From contig CAZYJR010000032.1 of NCBI GenBank assembly GCA_964647905.1, positions 1 through 46,393 on the forward strand: a stretch of DNA of 46,393 bases, in the 5' to 3' direction. The translations under genes were made by a program, and so were the position numbers. Under the pieces are notes generated by a model that was not told the DNA's origin, did not search any database, and saw only the letters and a list, made by a program, of their open reading frames with translations. Shown piece after piece: positions 24,378 through 33,038 of the stretch; positions within the stretch are counted from its first letter, which is position 1; every line of letters starts with the position of its first letter. The DNA comes from CAZYJR01 sp964647905. Its GTDB lineage: Bacteria > Desulfobacterota > DSM-4660 > Desulfatiglandales > HGW-15.

Positions 24378-25137
24378 TCCCCACCTCATAGGAATTGTCG
24401 AATATGCGCCGGCCGGACTCATCGTAGACGACCACCCGGATGGTATCCGGCTTACCGCGGTCCGGCACGACATTGAACTCGCCCTCTATGGGCTTGAATC
24501 GCTGGATGATGAACGGGTGTCCCACCCGGTAGGCGTCGGGAAGGCCGTTTTCCCCGGTCTCGCCCCTGGGATGGACCTCCGTCCAAGTCCGGCCGTCCCG
24601 GCCGGATCCCCGGGCTATGATATGGACATACCCGCTCACCGGGTCCTCCCCCCGGTCGATATTGACCAGGTTGAAATCGACCGTGACCGCATCCCCCTCC
24701 TCGGCGATACTCATGCGCTCCACATCCACCAGTCCCTGCTGAACGGGTTCGGGCTCGGCCTGTTCCTTTTCAGGCTCTTCCTCGGGCGGCTCCTCCGCCG
24801 GACCGGACGCGGCCTCTTCAAGCCTGCTCTCTTGCTCAATCTCCAAACCTTCTATATACGCCTCTAAAAGGGAGACATGCTGCTGGAACTTGAATAGGGA
24901 CCTCTCGGCCTGAGCAAGCTCCAGTTCCAGCTCGCTTATCCTCTCTTGCCGCTCCAGGCGCTCCCGCCGCAGATCGGCCCATTGGTTCACCACCAGGGCG
25001 GTTGCGGGCAAATAAAGGGCCAGGAACACCGCCGCCCACATAACCACCCGGGGCGAGATCTTGAAGGTGCGCACCTTTCCCACGCGCCCCATGATCATGA
25101 CGGTCCACCTGCGGGCGGGTCCAGCCCCGGCTTTCAT
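24367..25137 (-). CDS. Membrane-anchored coiled-coil protein of cell-shape operon
   Basis: 256 residues from the ATG at 25137, 2 bases after the upstream stop. One transmembrane segment (about 28-46, VVMWAAVFLALYLPATALVV), then a coiled coil (about 50-105, LRRERLERQERISELELELA) and a Glu/Pro-rich linker (110-135), and a beta-rich periplasmic domain with VTVDFNLVNIDRGEDPVSGY. No family name recognised. It sits between the YkuD/NTF2 and M99 genes with overlaps on the M99 side, so it may tether or position those enzymes, as bactofilin- or Csd-type partners do elsewhere; that is inference. Confidence 0.65.
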   Translation of the reverse strand: MKAGAGPARRWTVMIMGRVGKVRTFKISPRVVMWAAVFLALYLPATALVVNQWADLRRERLERQERISELELELAQAERSLFKFQQHVSLLEAYIEGLEIEQESRLEEAASGPAEEPPEEEPEKEQAEPEPVQQGLVDVERMSIAEEGDAVTVDFNLVNIDRGEDPVSGYVHIIARGSGRDGRTWTEVHPRGETGENGLPDAYRVGHPFIIQRFKPIEGEFNVVPDRGKPDTIRVVVYDESGRRIFDNSYEVGNAS

Positions 25138-25139
25138 CC

Positions 25140-26489
25140 CTAGCGCCTGCTCCTTTTGAGAGCTTCCCAATCCTCCCTGATGATCTTCCACTCGCCGTCT
25201 CTCTTGCTCAGCAGGAGCTTCTTGAGGCCGTAGTCCCTGTAGCCGTTCGCCCTGTAGTCCTGCTTGAAGGATACCTCCGCCCGGGTGGCGCTCAAGAGCA
25301 CTATTTTCATGTCCTCTATCTCCACCCGGACGCTCCTGTACTTCTTGTTCAACCTGCGGCGGTGCTCCTTCCACTCGGCCCAGTCCATGCCCCTGGACTG
25401 GAACGCCGGGTGGTAGCAGTCCATGTAGGTGGCCAGATCCATGCCCTCCCAGGCACGCTCCCAGCGGCCAACGAGCGCCCTAATCATGACCGAGGGTTCG
25501 GGCTGCGCGGGTCTCTTGGGCACGGTACGTTCATCCGCCGCGACGAAGTACTCCCCGACGATCTTCCAGTCCTCGCTGTTCTTTCTCAAGTAAAGGCGTT
25601 TCTCGCCTTTGCTGTCGAACACCCCGGTGCGGTAGTGCTGATCGAACTTGGCAAGCACCGTGCCGTTGTGCTGGAGGAGCCTGAGATTGTCGATCCCAAC
25701 CCGGATCCAATCGTATTTCTTTGCAAGGCGGGTCTTGTAGTCGCGCCATTGCGACCGACCCATTCCCTTTGCGTTAAAATCGTCCCCATAATAGGTCATG
25801 TAATGCCGGATGCGCTTCTCCTCCCAGGACTTGCGCCAATCCTCGATCGCCCGCTCCAGCCGCTCCCGCTCCCTCTCGAGCTCCTCGGGGGAGACCATCT
25901 CCACCCTGGAGCTTATGACGGCGGGGGTGTCATTGAGATCTATGTACTTTCCCAGATCCAGGATATCACCGTTTTCAAGTGCTATACATCCATTGGTGTC
26001 GTTCGGCTTCAGAGGCTTGTTGGTCCCGTGGAACCATATGCCATAGCCGTCCTTACCTTCCTTGCGATCCAGGGGGTTGGGATAGTCCATGGGAAAGGCC
26101 CCCACTCCGTATATGGGAGCCAGATCCCGCTCATCGTAGGAATCGGTGAAAAAATATATGCCTTCCGGGGTCTTCTTGTCATTCTGCCTGATCTTCGGCC
26201 CCTGGTTTTCGCCTGTTGAGCAGGGATAGACCTTTACCGGCCGGACAAGATCGTCCGTGCAATAGACCATTACCTCTTGCGTGCTTTTGTCCACCAGGAT
26301 GGCGTACTTGGAGTTGCTTTGCGGCCATCGGATGAGCGCCGCCGGGACGCCCCCCGAGGCATCTCCGGCGCTCTTCTTGGCCTCGGAGGCCGTTATCCCG
26401 GTCCCCAGGACGGCCCCCAGGACCATTACCGCCGCCAACCACCAAAACGGCTTGACCAACCGCGCAACTTGGGCTCTTTCCGTCTCCAT
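25140..26489 (-). CDS. L,D-transpeptidase/carboxypeptidase with two NTF2-like domains (Csd6/Pgp2-like)
   Basis: 449 residues from the ATG at 26489 with GGGGA 9 bases upstream; a GTG at 26510 is the alternative. Membrane or signal segment at 14-36. YkuD domain (about 58-195) with His154 (IWFHGTN) and nucleophile Cys168 (TNGCIAL). Two NTF2-like domains follow (about 210-320 and 330-449, with HYMTYYGDDFNAKGM and TYMDCYHPAFQSRGM). This architecture matches Csd6 of Helicobacter and Pgp2 of Campylobacter, which shorten muramyl tetrapeptides to tripeptides. That product is what the M99 enzyme downstream would use. It follows purB by 30 bases. Confidence 0.88.
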   Translation of the reverse strand: METERAQVARLVKPFWWLAAVMVLGAVLGTGITASEAKKSAGDASGGVPAALIRWPQSNSKYAILVDKSTQEVMVYCTDDLVRPVKVYPCSTGENQGPKIRQNDKKTPEGIYFFTDSYDERDLAPIYGVGAFPMDYPNPLDRKEGKDGYGIWFHGTNKPLKPNDTNGCIALENGDILDLGKYIDLNDTPAVISSRVEMVSPEELERERERLERAIEDWRKSWEEKRIRHYMTYYGDDFNAKGMGRSQWRDYKTRLAKKYDWIRVGIDNLRLLQHNGTVLAKFDQHYRTGVFDSKGEKRLYLRKNSEDWKIVGEYFVAADERTVPKRPAQPEPSVMIRALVGRWERAWEGMDLATYMDCYHPAFQSRGMDWAEWKEHRRRLNKKYRSVRVEIEDMKIVLLSATRAEVSFKQDYRANGYRDYGLKKLLLSKRDGEWKIIREDWEALKRSRR

Positions 26490-26518
26490 GGTCACATTTC
26501 CCCGACTCACGAAACAGG

Positions 26519-27832
26519 TTACATCCCGTGATTCCCCTCCCCCCCGAAGACCCGCCCGAAGATCTCGTCCACATGCTTGAAGTGGCGGTCCAAGCTGAAG
26601 ACCTCTTCCAGGTCGGACTCGGAAAGGTGCTCTCTTATCTCCCTGTCCCCCAAGAGCAACGTCCTGAAGTCCCTCCCCTTGTCCCAGACCTCCATGGCGT
26701 TCCGCTGCACCAGCTCGTAGGCACGCTGCCTCTCCAGGCCGCGCTCGGCGAGCTTGGTGAGGACCTGCTGGCTGAAGATCAAGCCCTTTAGGAGGCCGAG
26801 GTTGCGCTCCATGTTCTCCGGGTAAACCATCAGCCCCCTGACGATCCCGGTCAACCTGTTGAGCATATAATCGGCCAGAATGGTGCTGTCCGGCCCGATC
26901 ACTCTTTCAACGGACGAATGGCTTATGTCCCGCTCATGCCAAAGCGCCATGTTTTCCATGGCGGCCATGGCGTTGGATCTTAGGAGACGGGCCAGCCCGG
27001 AGATATTCTCGCTCCCCACCGGGTTCCTCTTGTGGGGCATGGCCGAGGAGCCCTTCTGTCCCTTGGAGAAGGGCTCCATTGCCTCCATGACCTCCGTCCG
27101 CTGGAGGTGGCGTATCTCCACCGCGATCTTCTCCATGCTCCCTCCCAAGACGGCCAGGGCGGAGAAGAAGTGGGCGTGCCTATCCCTTTGCACTATCTGG
27201 GTGGATATGGCGGCCGGCTTGAGGCCCAGCTTCTCGCACACCCTGGCCTCGAGCGACGGCGAGACATTGGCGAAGGTGCCCACGGCCCCGGAGAGCTTGC
27301 CGCAGGAGACATCCTCCCGGGCCGCCTCCAAGCGGGCCAGGTTGCGACCCATCTCCGCGTACCATACGGCCAGCTTGAGGCCGAAGGTGACGGGTTCGGC
27401 GTGGACCCCGTGGCTCCGCCCTATCATCGGCGTATACTTGTGTTCGAAGGCCCTATCTCGCAGGGCCCCCATCAAGGCCTTTACGTCCTCGATGATCAGC
27501 CCCGCCGCCTCCTTGAGGAGCAGGGCGAAGCTGGTATCCAGTATGTCGGACGAGGTGAGCCCCATGTGGATGAAGCGCGAATCAGGGCCCACGTACTCGG
27601 CCACGTTGGTGAGAAACGCTATTACGTCGTGCTTGGTCTCGGCTTCTATTTCAAGGATCCTCGATGCGTCGAAGCCGGCCTTCTCCCGGATGGTCCGCAT
27701 GGACTGCTCGGGTATCAGGCCGTCCTCGGCCATGGCCTCGCATGCTGCGAGCTCCACCTCCAGCCACTTGGAGTAGCGGTTCTCGTCCGTCCATATGCGC
27801 CCCATCTCGGGGCGGGTGTATCTTGAAATCAT
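26519..27832 (-). CDS. purB: Adenylosuccinate lyase
   Basis: 437 residues, beginning MISRYTRPEMGRIWTDENRY. The fumarase/aspartase signature GSSAMPHKRNP and the catalytic His motifs TSSDILDT and GRSHGVHAEP are present. It splits succinyl-AMP and SAICAR in purine synthesis. Full length. Downstream is the cell-shape set; upstream a perfect TATAATTG dyad marks the likely promoter. Confidence 0.97.
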   Translation of the reverse strand: MISRYTRPEMGRIWTDENRYSKWLEVELAACEAMAEDGLIPEQSMRTIREKAGFDASRILEIEAETKHDVIAFLTNVAEYVGPDSRFIHMGLTSSDILDTSFALLLKEAAGLIIEDVKALMGALRDRAFEHKYTPMIGRSHGVHAEPVTFGLKLAVWYAEMGRNLARLEAAREDVSCGKLSGAVGTFANVSPSLEARVCEKLGLKPAAISTQIVQRDRHAHFFSALAVLGGSMEKIAVEIRHLQRTEVMEAMEPFSKGQKGSSAMPHKRNPVGSENISGLARLLRSNAMAAMENMALWHERDISHSSVERVIGPDSTILADYMLNRLTGIVRGLMVYPENMERNLGLLKGLIFSQQVLTKLAERGLERQRAYELVQRNAMEVWDKGRDFRTLLLGDREIREHLSESDLEEVFSLDRHFKHVDEIFGRVFGGEGNHGM

Positions 27833-27878
27833 ACTGCCTCGTTGCGGCCGTCCGCCGGATCAAAGATACAAAATTATA

Positions 27879-27899
27879 TATAATTGAGTCACAATTATA
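27879..27899. promoter_or_regulatory. Dyad TATAATTG-N5-CAATTATA before purB
   Basis: Perfect 8-base arms with a 5-base spacer, about 50 bases upstream of the purB ATG and within AT-rich DNA. Each arm includes a TATAAT-like -10 element, so it could be a promoter with an overlapping operator. Confidence 0.45.
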
Positions 27900-27938
27900 C
27901 GAATCATCTCCCGGAAATCAAGCCAATATGTAACTCCC

Positions 27939-29564
27939 CTAGAGCAGGATCCTGTTCTCGAGAGAGCGTGACTCGCCGGCGGATATCACCCGAATCGCGG
28001 GCCGTCCGCGCACCGGGCACTTGAACTCGCACACCCCGCACCCTACGCACTCCCGTAGGTTCACATAGGGGAGCTGGACCTCCATGGGCTCCCCCCCGGG
28101 GCCGGTCACCACCTCGCGCCGCAGGTATATGGCCTTGGGCGAAGTCGGGCAGTGCTCCTCGCAGACTATACACGGGGCGTTGCCCGACCAGGGCAGGCAT
28201 CTGCCCCTCTCGAGATAGGCCGATCCTATCCTCACCGGCTCCTCTATCTTGCGCTCCACCGAGATGTGCTCGATCGCCCCGGTGGGGCACACGCTGCCGC
28301 AGAGCGTACAGGCGTACTCGCAGTAGCCCTGGAGCATGTTGAGGCGCGGAGTCCAGAAACCCGCCATGCCCGCCTCGGAGAGCGTGGGCTCCACCGCGTT
28401 GGTCGGACAGACCTTCATGCAGAGCCCGCACCGCTGGCAGAGCTCCAGGAACTCCTCCTCCGCCACCGCGCCGGGCGGCCGTATCAGCCGCGCGTCCGAG
28501 ACACCGGTCACCCTGTGGTCCAGCCTCCCCAGGAAAGGGAGCGCGACGCCCGCGAGGATCCCCCCCAAGACCGCCCTCCTGCCCATGTCAGGGGAAGGAT
28601 TCAAGCGGGGCCTGGTCCAGGCGAGCCTGAACCTCAGGGCGTCCTCGGGGCAGATCTCGAAGCAGTTGAAGCAGGTCACGCACTCGGCTGGACTCCACTC
28701 CTCTCCGGGCTCGGGAGAAGCCGCCCCCTGGCAGGAGGCCGTGCACCGGCCGCAATGGGTACAGGCTTCCTCGTCCTTTTCCAGCCGCAGGACCCTCACC
28801 CTGGAAAAGAGGCCGAGCAAGGCGCCCAGGGGGCATAGAAAACGGCACCAGAACCTGGGACGGATGCGGTTCAGGAAGACCACAACCAGGAAAAGCGCCC
28901 CGATGAGCCACGCCCCCTGGTACGAGGTGTGTCCGTATCCGAAGACCGGCGCCACCAGCACTTCCGCCCCGTAGCTGAGCAGGTTCAGGAGCTTGATCTC
29001 GCTGTAGGCCAGGGCGTCGAAGACCCACTTGAGGGCCTCTCCCACACCGGGCAGGACCGCAAGGCCGACTGAGCGGAAAAGGAAGGCTATGGGGTCCATC
29101 CAACCCGCGGCGTTAAGTCCCAAGAGGGCGCTCAAGAGCAGCGCGGTGAGCACGAAGTACTTGATCCTCCGTGCCTTGCTCATCCTCGAAATCGCCGCCC
29201 TCTCACGCGTCCGCCGCGCCGGCCTGAGAGCGCCGGCTGCGTGGTGTATGGTGCCGAACGGGCAGATGAAGCCGCAGAAAAGCCGCCCGAAGATGATTGT
29301 GACCGCAGCCACCGCCGCGGCCCAGGCGGCGCCCTCGATCAACCGGTGCCCGGAGAGGAGGCTCGAGAGCGCCACCAGGGGGTCGAGCCGGAAGAAAAAG
29401 GTTACCGGGCGGTCGATGGCCAGCTCCGGCTCGCCTTGGAAGACCAGGGAGTAGTTCTGATAGACTTCCTGTGGGAGCCTGCTCTCCACCACCAGGAACA
29501 CGAAGAGACCCAGGAAGACTATCTGGGATGCGCGGCGGATTCTTACCAGGTCCCGGGCCCTCAC
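27939..29564 (-). CDS. NapH-NapG-type fused membrane polyferredoxin
   Basis: 541 residues from a GTG overlapping the upstream stop by 3 bases. N-terminal half: four to five membrane helices with the NapH-type CGFICPFG and CRFLCPLG motifs and a ferredoxin pair (CTHCGRCTASC and CVTCFNCFEICP). At about residue 330 comes a twin-arginine-like segment GRRAVLGGILAGVALPF. The C-terminal half is NapG/MauM-like with CQRCGLCMKVCP, CEYACTLCGSVCP, CIVCEEHCP and CVGCGVCEFKCP. NapH and NapG are usually separate proteins passing electrons from quinol to periplasmic reductases. Here they are joined in one chain. It is co-transcribed with a DUF362 protein that may feed or use it; the terminal acceptor is unknown. 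Confidence 0.85.
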   Translation of the reverse strand: MRARDLVRIRRASQIVFLGLFVFLVVESRLPQEVYQNYSLVFQGEPELAIDRPVTFFFRLDPLVALSSLLSGHRLIEGAAWAAAVAAVTIIFGRLFCGFICPFGTIHHAAGALRPARRTRERAAISRMSKARRIKYFVLTALLLSALLGLNAAGWMDPIAFLFRSVGLAVLPGVGEALKWVFDALAYSEIKLLNLLSYGAEVLVAPVFGYGHTSYQGAWLIGALFLVVVFLNRIRPRFWCRFLCPLGALLGLFSRVRVLRLEKDEEACTHCGRCTASCQGAASPEPGEEWSPAECVTCFNCFEICPEDALRFRLAWTRPRLNPSPDMGRRAVLGGILAGVALPFLGRLDHRVTGVSDARLIRPPGAVAEEEFLELCQRCGLCMKVCPTNAVEPTLSEAGMAGFWTPRLNMLQGYCEYACTLCGSVCPTGAIEHISVERKIEEPVRIGSAYLERGRCLPWSGNAPCIVCEEHCPTSPKAIYLRREVVTGPGGEPMEVQLPYVNLRECVGCGVCEFKCPVRGRPAIRVISAGESRSLENRILL

Positions 29565-30502
29565 AGCTCCACCCGACTCACCGCCAACCGGCCCGGATCA
29601 CGGGTCCCCAGCCCGGACTTCTCGCCCAGGACGACGAATCCCAGATCCGAGGGCTCCACGCCGAAGAGCCGCGCCGACCATGCATCGGCCGCCACCTGGT
29701 CGTTGCTCAGGATCAGAGTGTCCCTGGTCTCCGCGTCCTCCGGGCTCCCCCCGGAAGGCCCGTTTCGGACCATGATGCGAAGGGCGTCGACCAGTGTCAC
29801 CGAGGGGTTGAAGAATTGCGCCAGGTCCACCACCGTCCGGTGGATATCCTGGTGGAGGGCGTGGCGTCTGCCTCCCACACCCCCTATCCAATTCTTCATG
29901 GCCAGGGTCAGTTTGCTCAAACCATGGGTCTTGGCAATGGGTAGGTTGATCAGGCAGTCCGCCTCCACCATGGGGACAAAGACCGGCCATACGTCCAATC
30001 TCTCCCCGTGAATGCGCATGCGGCGCATGAGAGACGTCCGGGGGAAGACCAGCTCGGCCCCCGTGGCCTCGGCCACACTCCCCGCGCCGGTCACCGCGAA
30101 GCAGCGTCTTGCGTCGTTAATGGTGTGGTCCGCAATACGCACCTTGCGCGCACCGGCGTCGTATGCCAGCTCGACCACGGCACGGAGCACCTCCGGGTTT
30201 GTGGTGGCGGCCATCTCCGGGCTCCGCGCCCAGGATATATTCGGCTTGACCGCCACCACGTCCCCGCGGGAGACGAAGCGCCCAATGCCGCCGGCCGCAT
30301 CAAAGACCTTTGTCACCAGCTCCTTTACAGGGTAGCCCTCGCTCCGGCCCACGCCTTCGACCACAAACTTCTCGGTCGCAGCCCCCGCCTTCCCGGCCCT
30401 CCACAAGGGCAGACCGGAGAGACCGCAGGCGGCCAGCCCGCCCCCTGCCACAGCCATCCGCTTAATGGATTCCCGCCGGGTGATTCTCCGCCCGATACTC
30501 AT
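29561..30502 (-). CDS. DUF362 protein with Tat signal
   Basis: 313 residues from the ATG at 30502. N-terminal Tat signal (RRITRRESIKRMAVAGGG) then a DUF362 domain with NISWARSPEMAATTNPEVLR, LINLPIAKTHGLSKLTLAMK and GGVGGRRHALHQ. DUF362 members are often found with 4Fe-4S domains. The chain here has no Cys cluster of its own; the partner polyferredoxin gene lies immediately downstream with a 3-base overlap. It also overlaps the CDP-alcohol phosphatidyltransferase gene by 4 bases (ATGA). Its chemical role is not established. Confidence 0.85.
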   Translation of the reverse strand: MSIGRRITRRESIKRMAVAGGGLAACGLSGLPLWRAGKAGAATEKFVVEGVGRSEGYPVKELVTKVFDAAGGIGRFVSRGDVVAVKPNISWARSPEMAATTNPEVLRAVVELAYDAGARKVRIADHTINDARRCFAVTGAGSVAEATGAELVFPRTSLMRRMRIHGERLDVWPVFVPMVEADCLINLPIAKTHGLSKLTLAMKNWIGGVGGRRHALHQDIHRTVVDLAQFFNPSVTLVDALRIMVRNGPSGGSPEDAETRDTLILSNDQVAADAWSARLFGVEPSDLGFVVLGEKSGLGTRDPGRLAVSRVEL

Positions 30503-31077
30503 CTCTTTCCCGCCTTGAAAGTGTAATAAATGCGGTGAAACGCGGTCACGTGGGTCAGAACGGCCAGCAGCCACAGGGCCGGGCGAACGAACCCGAATAT
30601 AGACCCGGCTCCCAGAAGGATGATTCTTTCAGGGCGCTCCATCAGCCCCACGTCGCAGCGCGGGATCACCAGCTCAGCCCTGGCCCTTATATAGCTGATC
30701 TGGTACGCGCCCAGGATCACCACCAGCACCAACATGGTGTAGAGGAGGTCCCCGGCCGCGGCGAAGTGGGCCAGGAGGCCCCCGAAGACTATGAAGTCTG
30801 AGTAACGGTCCACGACCGAGTCGGTGAACGCGCCCAGGGCGGACGTCCGGCCCCCTGCGCGGGCCACTGCGCCGTCCAGCATGTCGAAGAGCCCGGCCGC
30901 GAGGATCACCACCCCGCCGGCCGCCCACAGCCCTACATAGTAGCAATAGGCCCCGGCGAAATTCAAGGCCAGTCCGGTGAACGTGAGGACATTGGGGGAG
31001 ACGCCGCGGCGGTGCAGGAAAGACGCTGCAAATGAAATGGCGGATTCGGTGGGTTTACCTATGAATTTGCGCAACAT
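30499..31077 (-). CDS. CDP-alcohol phosphatidyltransferase (likely inositol-phosphate acceptor)
   Basis: 192 residues with about six membrane helices. The signature D-X2-D-G-X2-A-R-X8-G-X3-D-X3-D is present in FDMLDGAVARAGGRTSALGA followed by FTDSVVDR. This family joins a CDP-lipid to an alcohol. It lies directly downstream of inositol-3-phosphate synthase, so inositol phosphate is the best guess for the acceptor, giving a phosphatidylinositol phosphate as in actinobacteria and archaea. PgsA-like glycerol-phosphate use cannot be excluded from sequence alone. Confidence 0.85.
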   Translation of the reverse strand: MLRKFIGKPTESAISFAASFLHRRGVSPNVLTFTGLALNFAGAYCYYVGLWAAGGVVILAAGLFDMLDGAVARAGGRTSALGAFTDSVVDRYSDFIVFGGLLAHFAAAGDLLYTMLVLVVILGAYQISYIRARAELVIPRCDVGLMERPERIILLGAGSIFGFVRPALWLLAVLTHVTAFHRIYYTFKAGKR

Positions 31078-31137
31078 GGCCCTGCGCTCCGATCGGCTCA
31101 GCGCGGGACGCCTTTCTGCTCAGCCGGAGACGCTCCC

Positions 31138-32244
31138 TTATCGCTCGATGTCTCCTCTGATGAACCGCCCCACCATCTCTCTTGCCCTGCTGTCCGGGTA
31201 TTGGACAGGCGGGTGCTTCATGGTGTAGGCGGAGATGCTGGTGAGCGGGCCCCCGATCCCCCTATCCAGCGCCAGGCGGCAGCAGCGGATGGCGTCTATG
31301 GTGACCCCTCCTGAGTTGGGGGAGTCCTGCACGGAAAGCCTCAGCTCCAGGTCCATGGGGACGCCGGCGAAACCCCTTCCCTCCATTCGGAGGAAACAGA
31401 TCTTGTTGTCGTTCTGCCACGGCACATAGTCCGAGGGGCCGATGTGGATGTCGTCCTCCGAGAGGGGATAGTCCAGTTCGCTCTGGACCGCCTCTGTCTT
31501 GGATATCCTCTTGGACTCCAGGCGCTCCCTGTTCAACATGTTCAAGAAATCCGTGTTGCCGCCGGTGTTGAGTTGGTAGGTCCTCTCCAGCCTGATTCCC
31601 CGGTCGGTGAAGAGCCGGGTCAGGATCCGGTGGACTATGGTGGCCCCGATCTGGCTCTTCACGTCGTCGCCCACGCAGGGAAGGCCCTTGTCCTGGAACC
31701 TCCCGGCCCACTCCGGGTCCGAGACTATGAAGACCGGCATGCAGTTGATCATGCCCACACCGGCCTCCAGGCAGCACTCGGCATAGAAACGGGTGGCCTT
31801 CTCCGAGCCTACGGGCAGGTAGTTCAGGAGGATCTGGGCCCCGGAATCCCTCAGCACCTTGACCACATCAACGGGCCGCTTTGCCGCGGGCACAAAGCTC
31901 CTCCTGGGGGGGTGCTTCTTCATGTGGTCGGCCACTCCGTCCAGGATATGGCCCATATGTACCTTAGCGTCTGTCCTGCGTATGGTCTTCCTGATCGGAT
32001 AAGCGCAGTTGGGAGGGGCCTTAATGGCCAAATCAACCCTTTTTCCTACCTTCCGCTTGTCAATATCAAAGGCGGACGCTATCTCTATGTCTTCCGGCAG
32101 ATAGCCCCCCAGGTCGTAATGCATCAACCCCAGGTGGCCGTCCCGATCCTTGTACTCCCTATAATAATCGATCCCCTGGAGAAGAGAAGTCGCACAATTG
32201 CCAACGCCAACTATCGCCACCCTGATCTTGTCCTGTCTTGTCAT
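31138..32244 (-). CDS. ino1: Inositol-3-phosphate synthase
   Basis: 368 residues from the ATG at 32244. NAD-binding N-terminus IRVAIVGVGNCATSLLQGI, and the family regions LLNYLPVGSEKATRFYAECC, TGGNTDFLNML and SEDDIHIGPSDYVPW. This is the short, archaeal/actinobacterial-type synthase that turns glucose 6-phosphate into inositol 3-phosphate. First gene of a unit with the phosphatidyltransferase (60-base gap). A sigma-70-type promoter is visible upstream. Confidence 0.93.
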   Translation of the reverse strand: MTRQDKIRVAIVGVGNCATSLLQGIDYYREYKDRDGHLGLMHYDLGGYLPEDIEIASAFDIDKRKVGKRVDLAIKAPPNCAYPIRKTIRRTDAKVHMGHILDGVADHMKKHPPRRSFVPAAKRPVDVVKVLRDSGAQILLNYLPVGSEKATRFYAECCLEAGVGMINCMPVFIVSDPEWAGRFQDKGLPCVGDDVKSQIGATIVHRILTRLFTDRGIRLERTYQLNTGGNTDFLNMLNRERLESKRISKTEAVQSELDYPLSEDDIHIGPSDYVPWQNDNKICFLRMEGRGFAGVPMDLELRLSVQDSPNSGGVTIDAIRCCRLALDRGIGGPLTSISAYTMKHPPVQYPDSRAREMVGRFIRGDIER

Positions 32245-32313
32245 AGCGTCACTTACCTGTCCGCCCCCTGAAAACCTGAACTTATTGCCGAAGTTAACGC
32301 GGGTAAGGGCCGA

Positions 32314-32341
32314 ACTATACCATCTTTTTCCCATAAATCAA
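32314..32341 (-). promoter_or_regulatory. Sigma-70-type promoter for ino1 operon
   Basis: Minus strand: TTGATT, 16-base spacer, TATAGT, ending about 70 bases before the ino1 ATG. Confidence 0.55.
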
Positions 32342-32363
32342 GCAACAATATGCTCATTGGGAA

Positions 32364-32392
32364 TTGACCCGCCCCGGTCTTTGTCCTATGCT
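32364..32392 (+). promoter_or_regulatory. Sigma-70-type promoter for orn
   Basis: TTGACC (32364-32369), 17-base spacer, TATGCT (32387-32392). It is divergent from the ino1 promoter and about 90 bases before the orn start. Confidence 0.6.
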
Positions 32393-32481
32393 TGGCCGGT
32401 CCCCGGGGGGAGGGCTTGAGAGACGGATATCATACAGGTCCGGGTGACGTCCCGGCCAGGAGAGGAGCAACGGCAGAGGCC

Positions 32482-33018
32482 TTGAATGCACGACTGATAT
32501 GGATCGATCTGGAGATGAGCGGGCTGGACCCGGAAAGGGAGGTGATTCTGGAGATCGCCACCCTTGTAACCGATGAAGAGCTCGAGGTGCTCGCCGAAGG
32601 GCCGAATCTCGCCATTCACCACCCTCAGACCGCCCTGGAGGACATGGAGGCCTGGAGCCGCACCCATCATAAGGCCTCAGGCCTCATGGAGAGGGTCCGG
32701 ACATCTCAGACCGACCTCAGGACGGCGGAGAAGGAGACCTTGTCCTTCCTGGCCAGGCACTGCAAACCCAAGGCCTCGCCGCTCTGCGGCAACTCGGTTT
32801 GGCAGGACCGCCGCTTCCTGATACGGCATATGCCCGAACTCGAGGCCTTCTTTCACTACCGCAACATCGATGTCAGCTCCGTGAAGGAGCTCGTTCGCCT
32901 CTGGTACCCTGACCTCCCTCCCTACAGCAAGGAAAAGGCCCATCTCGCGCTCAGCGATATCCGGGAATCCATCAAGGAGCTCCGCTACTACCGCGAAAGG
33001 GTGCTTCTGCCCTCTTGA
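32482..33018 (+). CDS. orn: Oligoribonuclease
   Basis: 178 residues from a TTG at 32482, which gives the usual Orn opening MNARLIWIDLEMSGLDPE; starts further upstream would add a non-homologous tail. DEDD exonuclease: Asp9 and Glu11 (IDLEMSGL), an Asp in NSVWQDRRFLIRH, and the last His/Asp in KAHLALSDIRESI. It degrades 2-5 nt RNAs and pGpG. In this family the final motif HRALDDI has LALSDI, a small variation. Confidence 0.92.
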   Translation: MNARLIWIDLEMSGLDPEREVILEIATLVTDEELEVLAEGPNLAIHHPQTALEDMEAWSRTHHKASGLMERVRTSQTDLRTAEKETLSFLARHCKPKASPLCGNSVWQDRRFLIRHMPELEAFFHYRNIDVSSVKELVRLWYPDLPPYSKEKAHLALSDIRESIKELRYYRERVLLPS

Positions 33019-33038
33019 CGGGGGGCCGTCGCTCCCCC

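Noticed and set aside
22332..24476. A long open frame of 714 codons on the plus strand
   Set aside because: It is the reverse shadow of the M99 carboxypeptidase gene, which has a signal peptide, zinc motif and coupled start.
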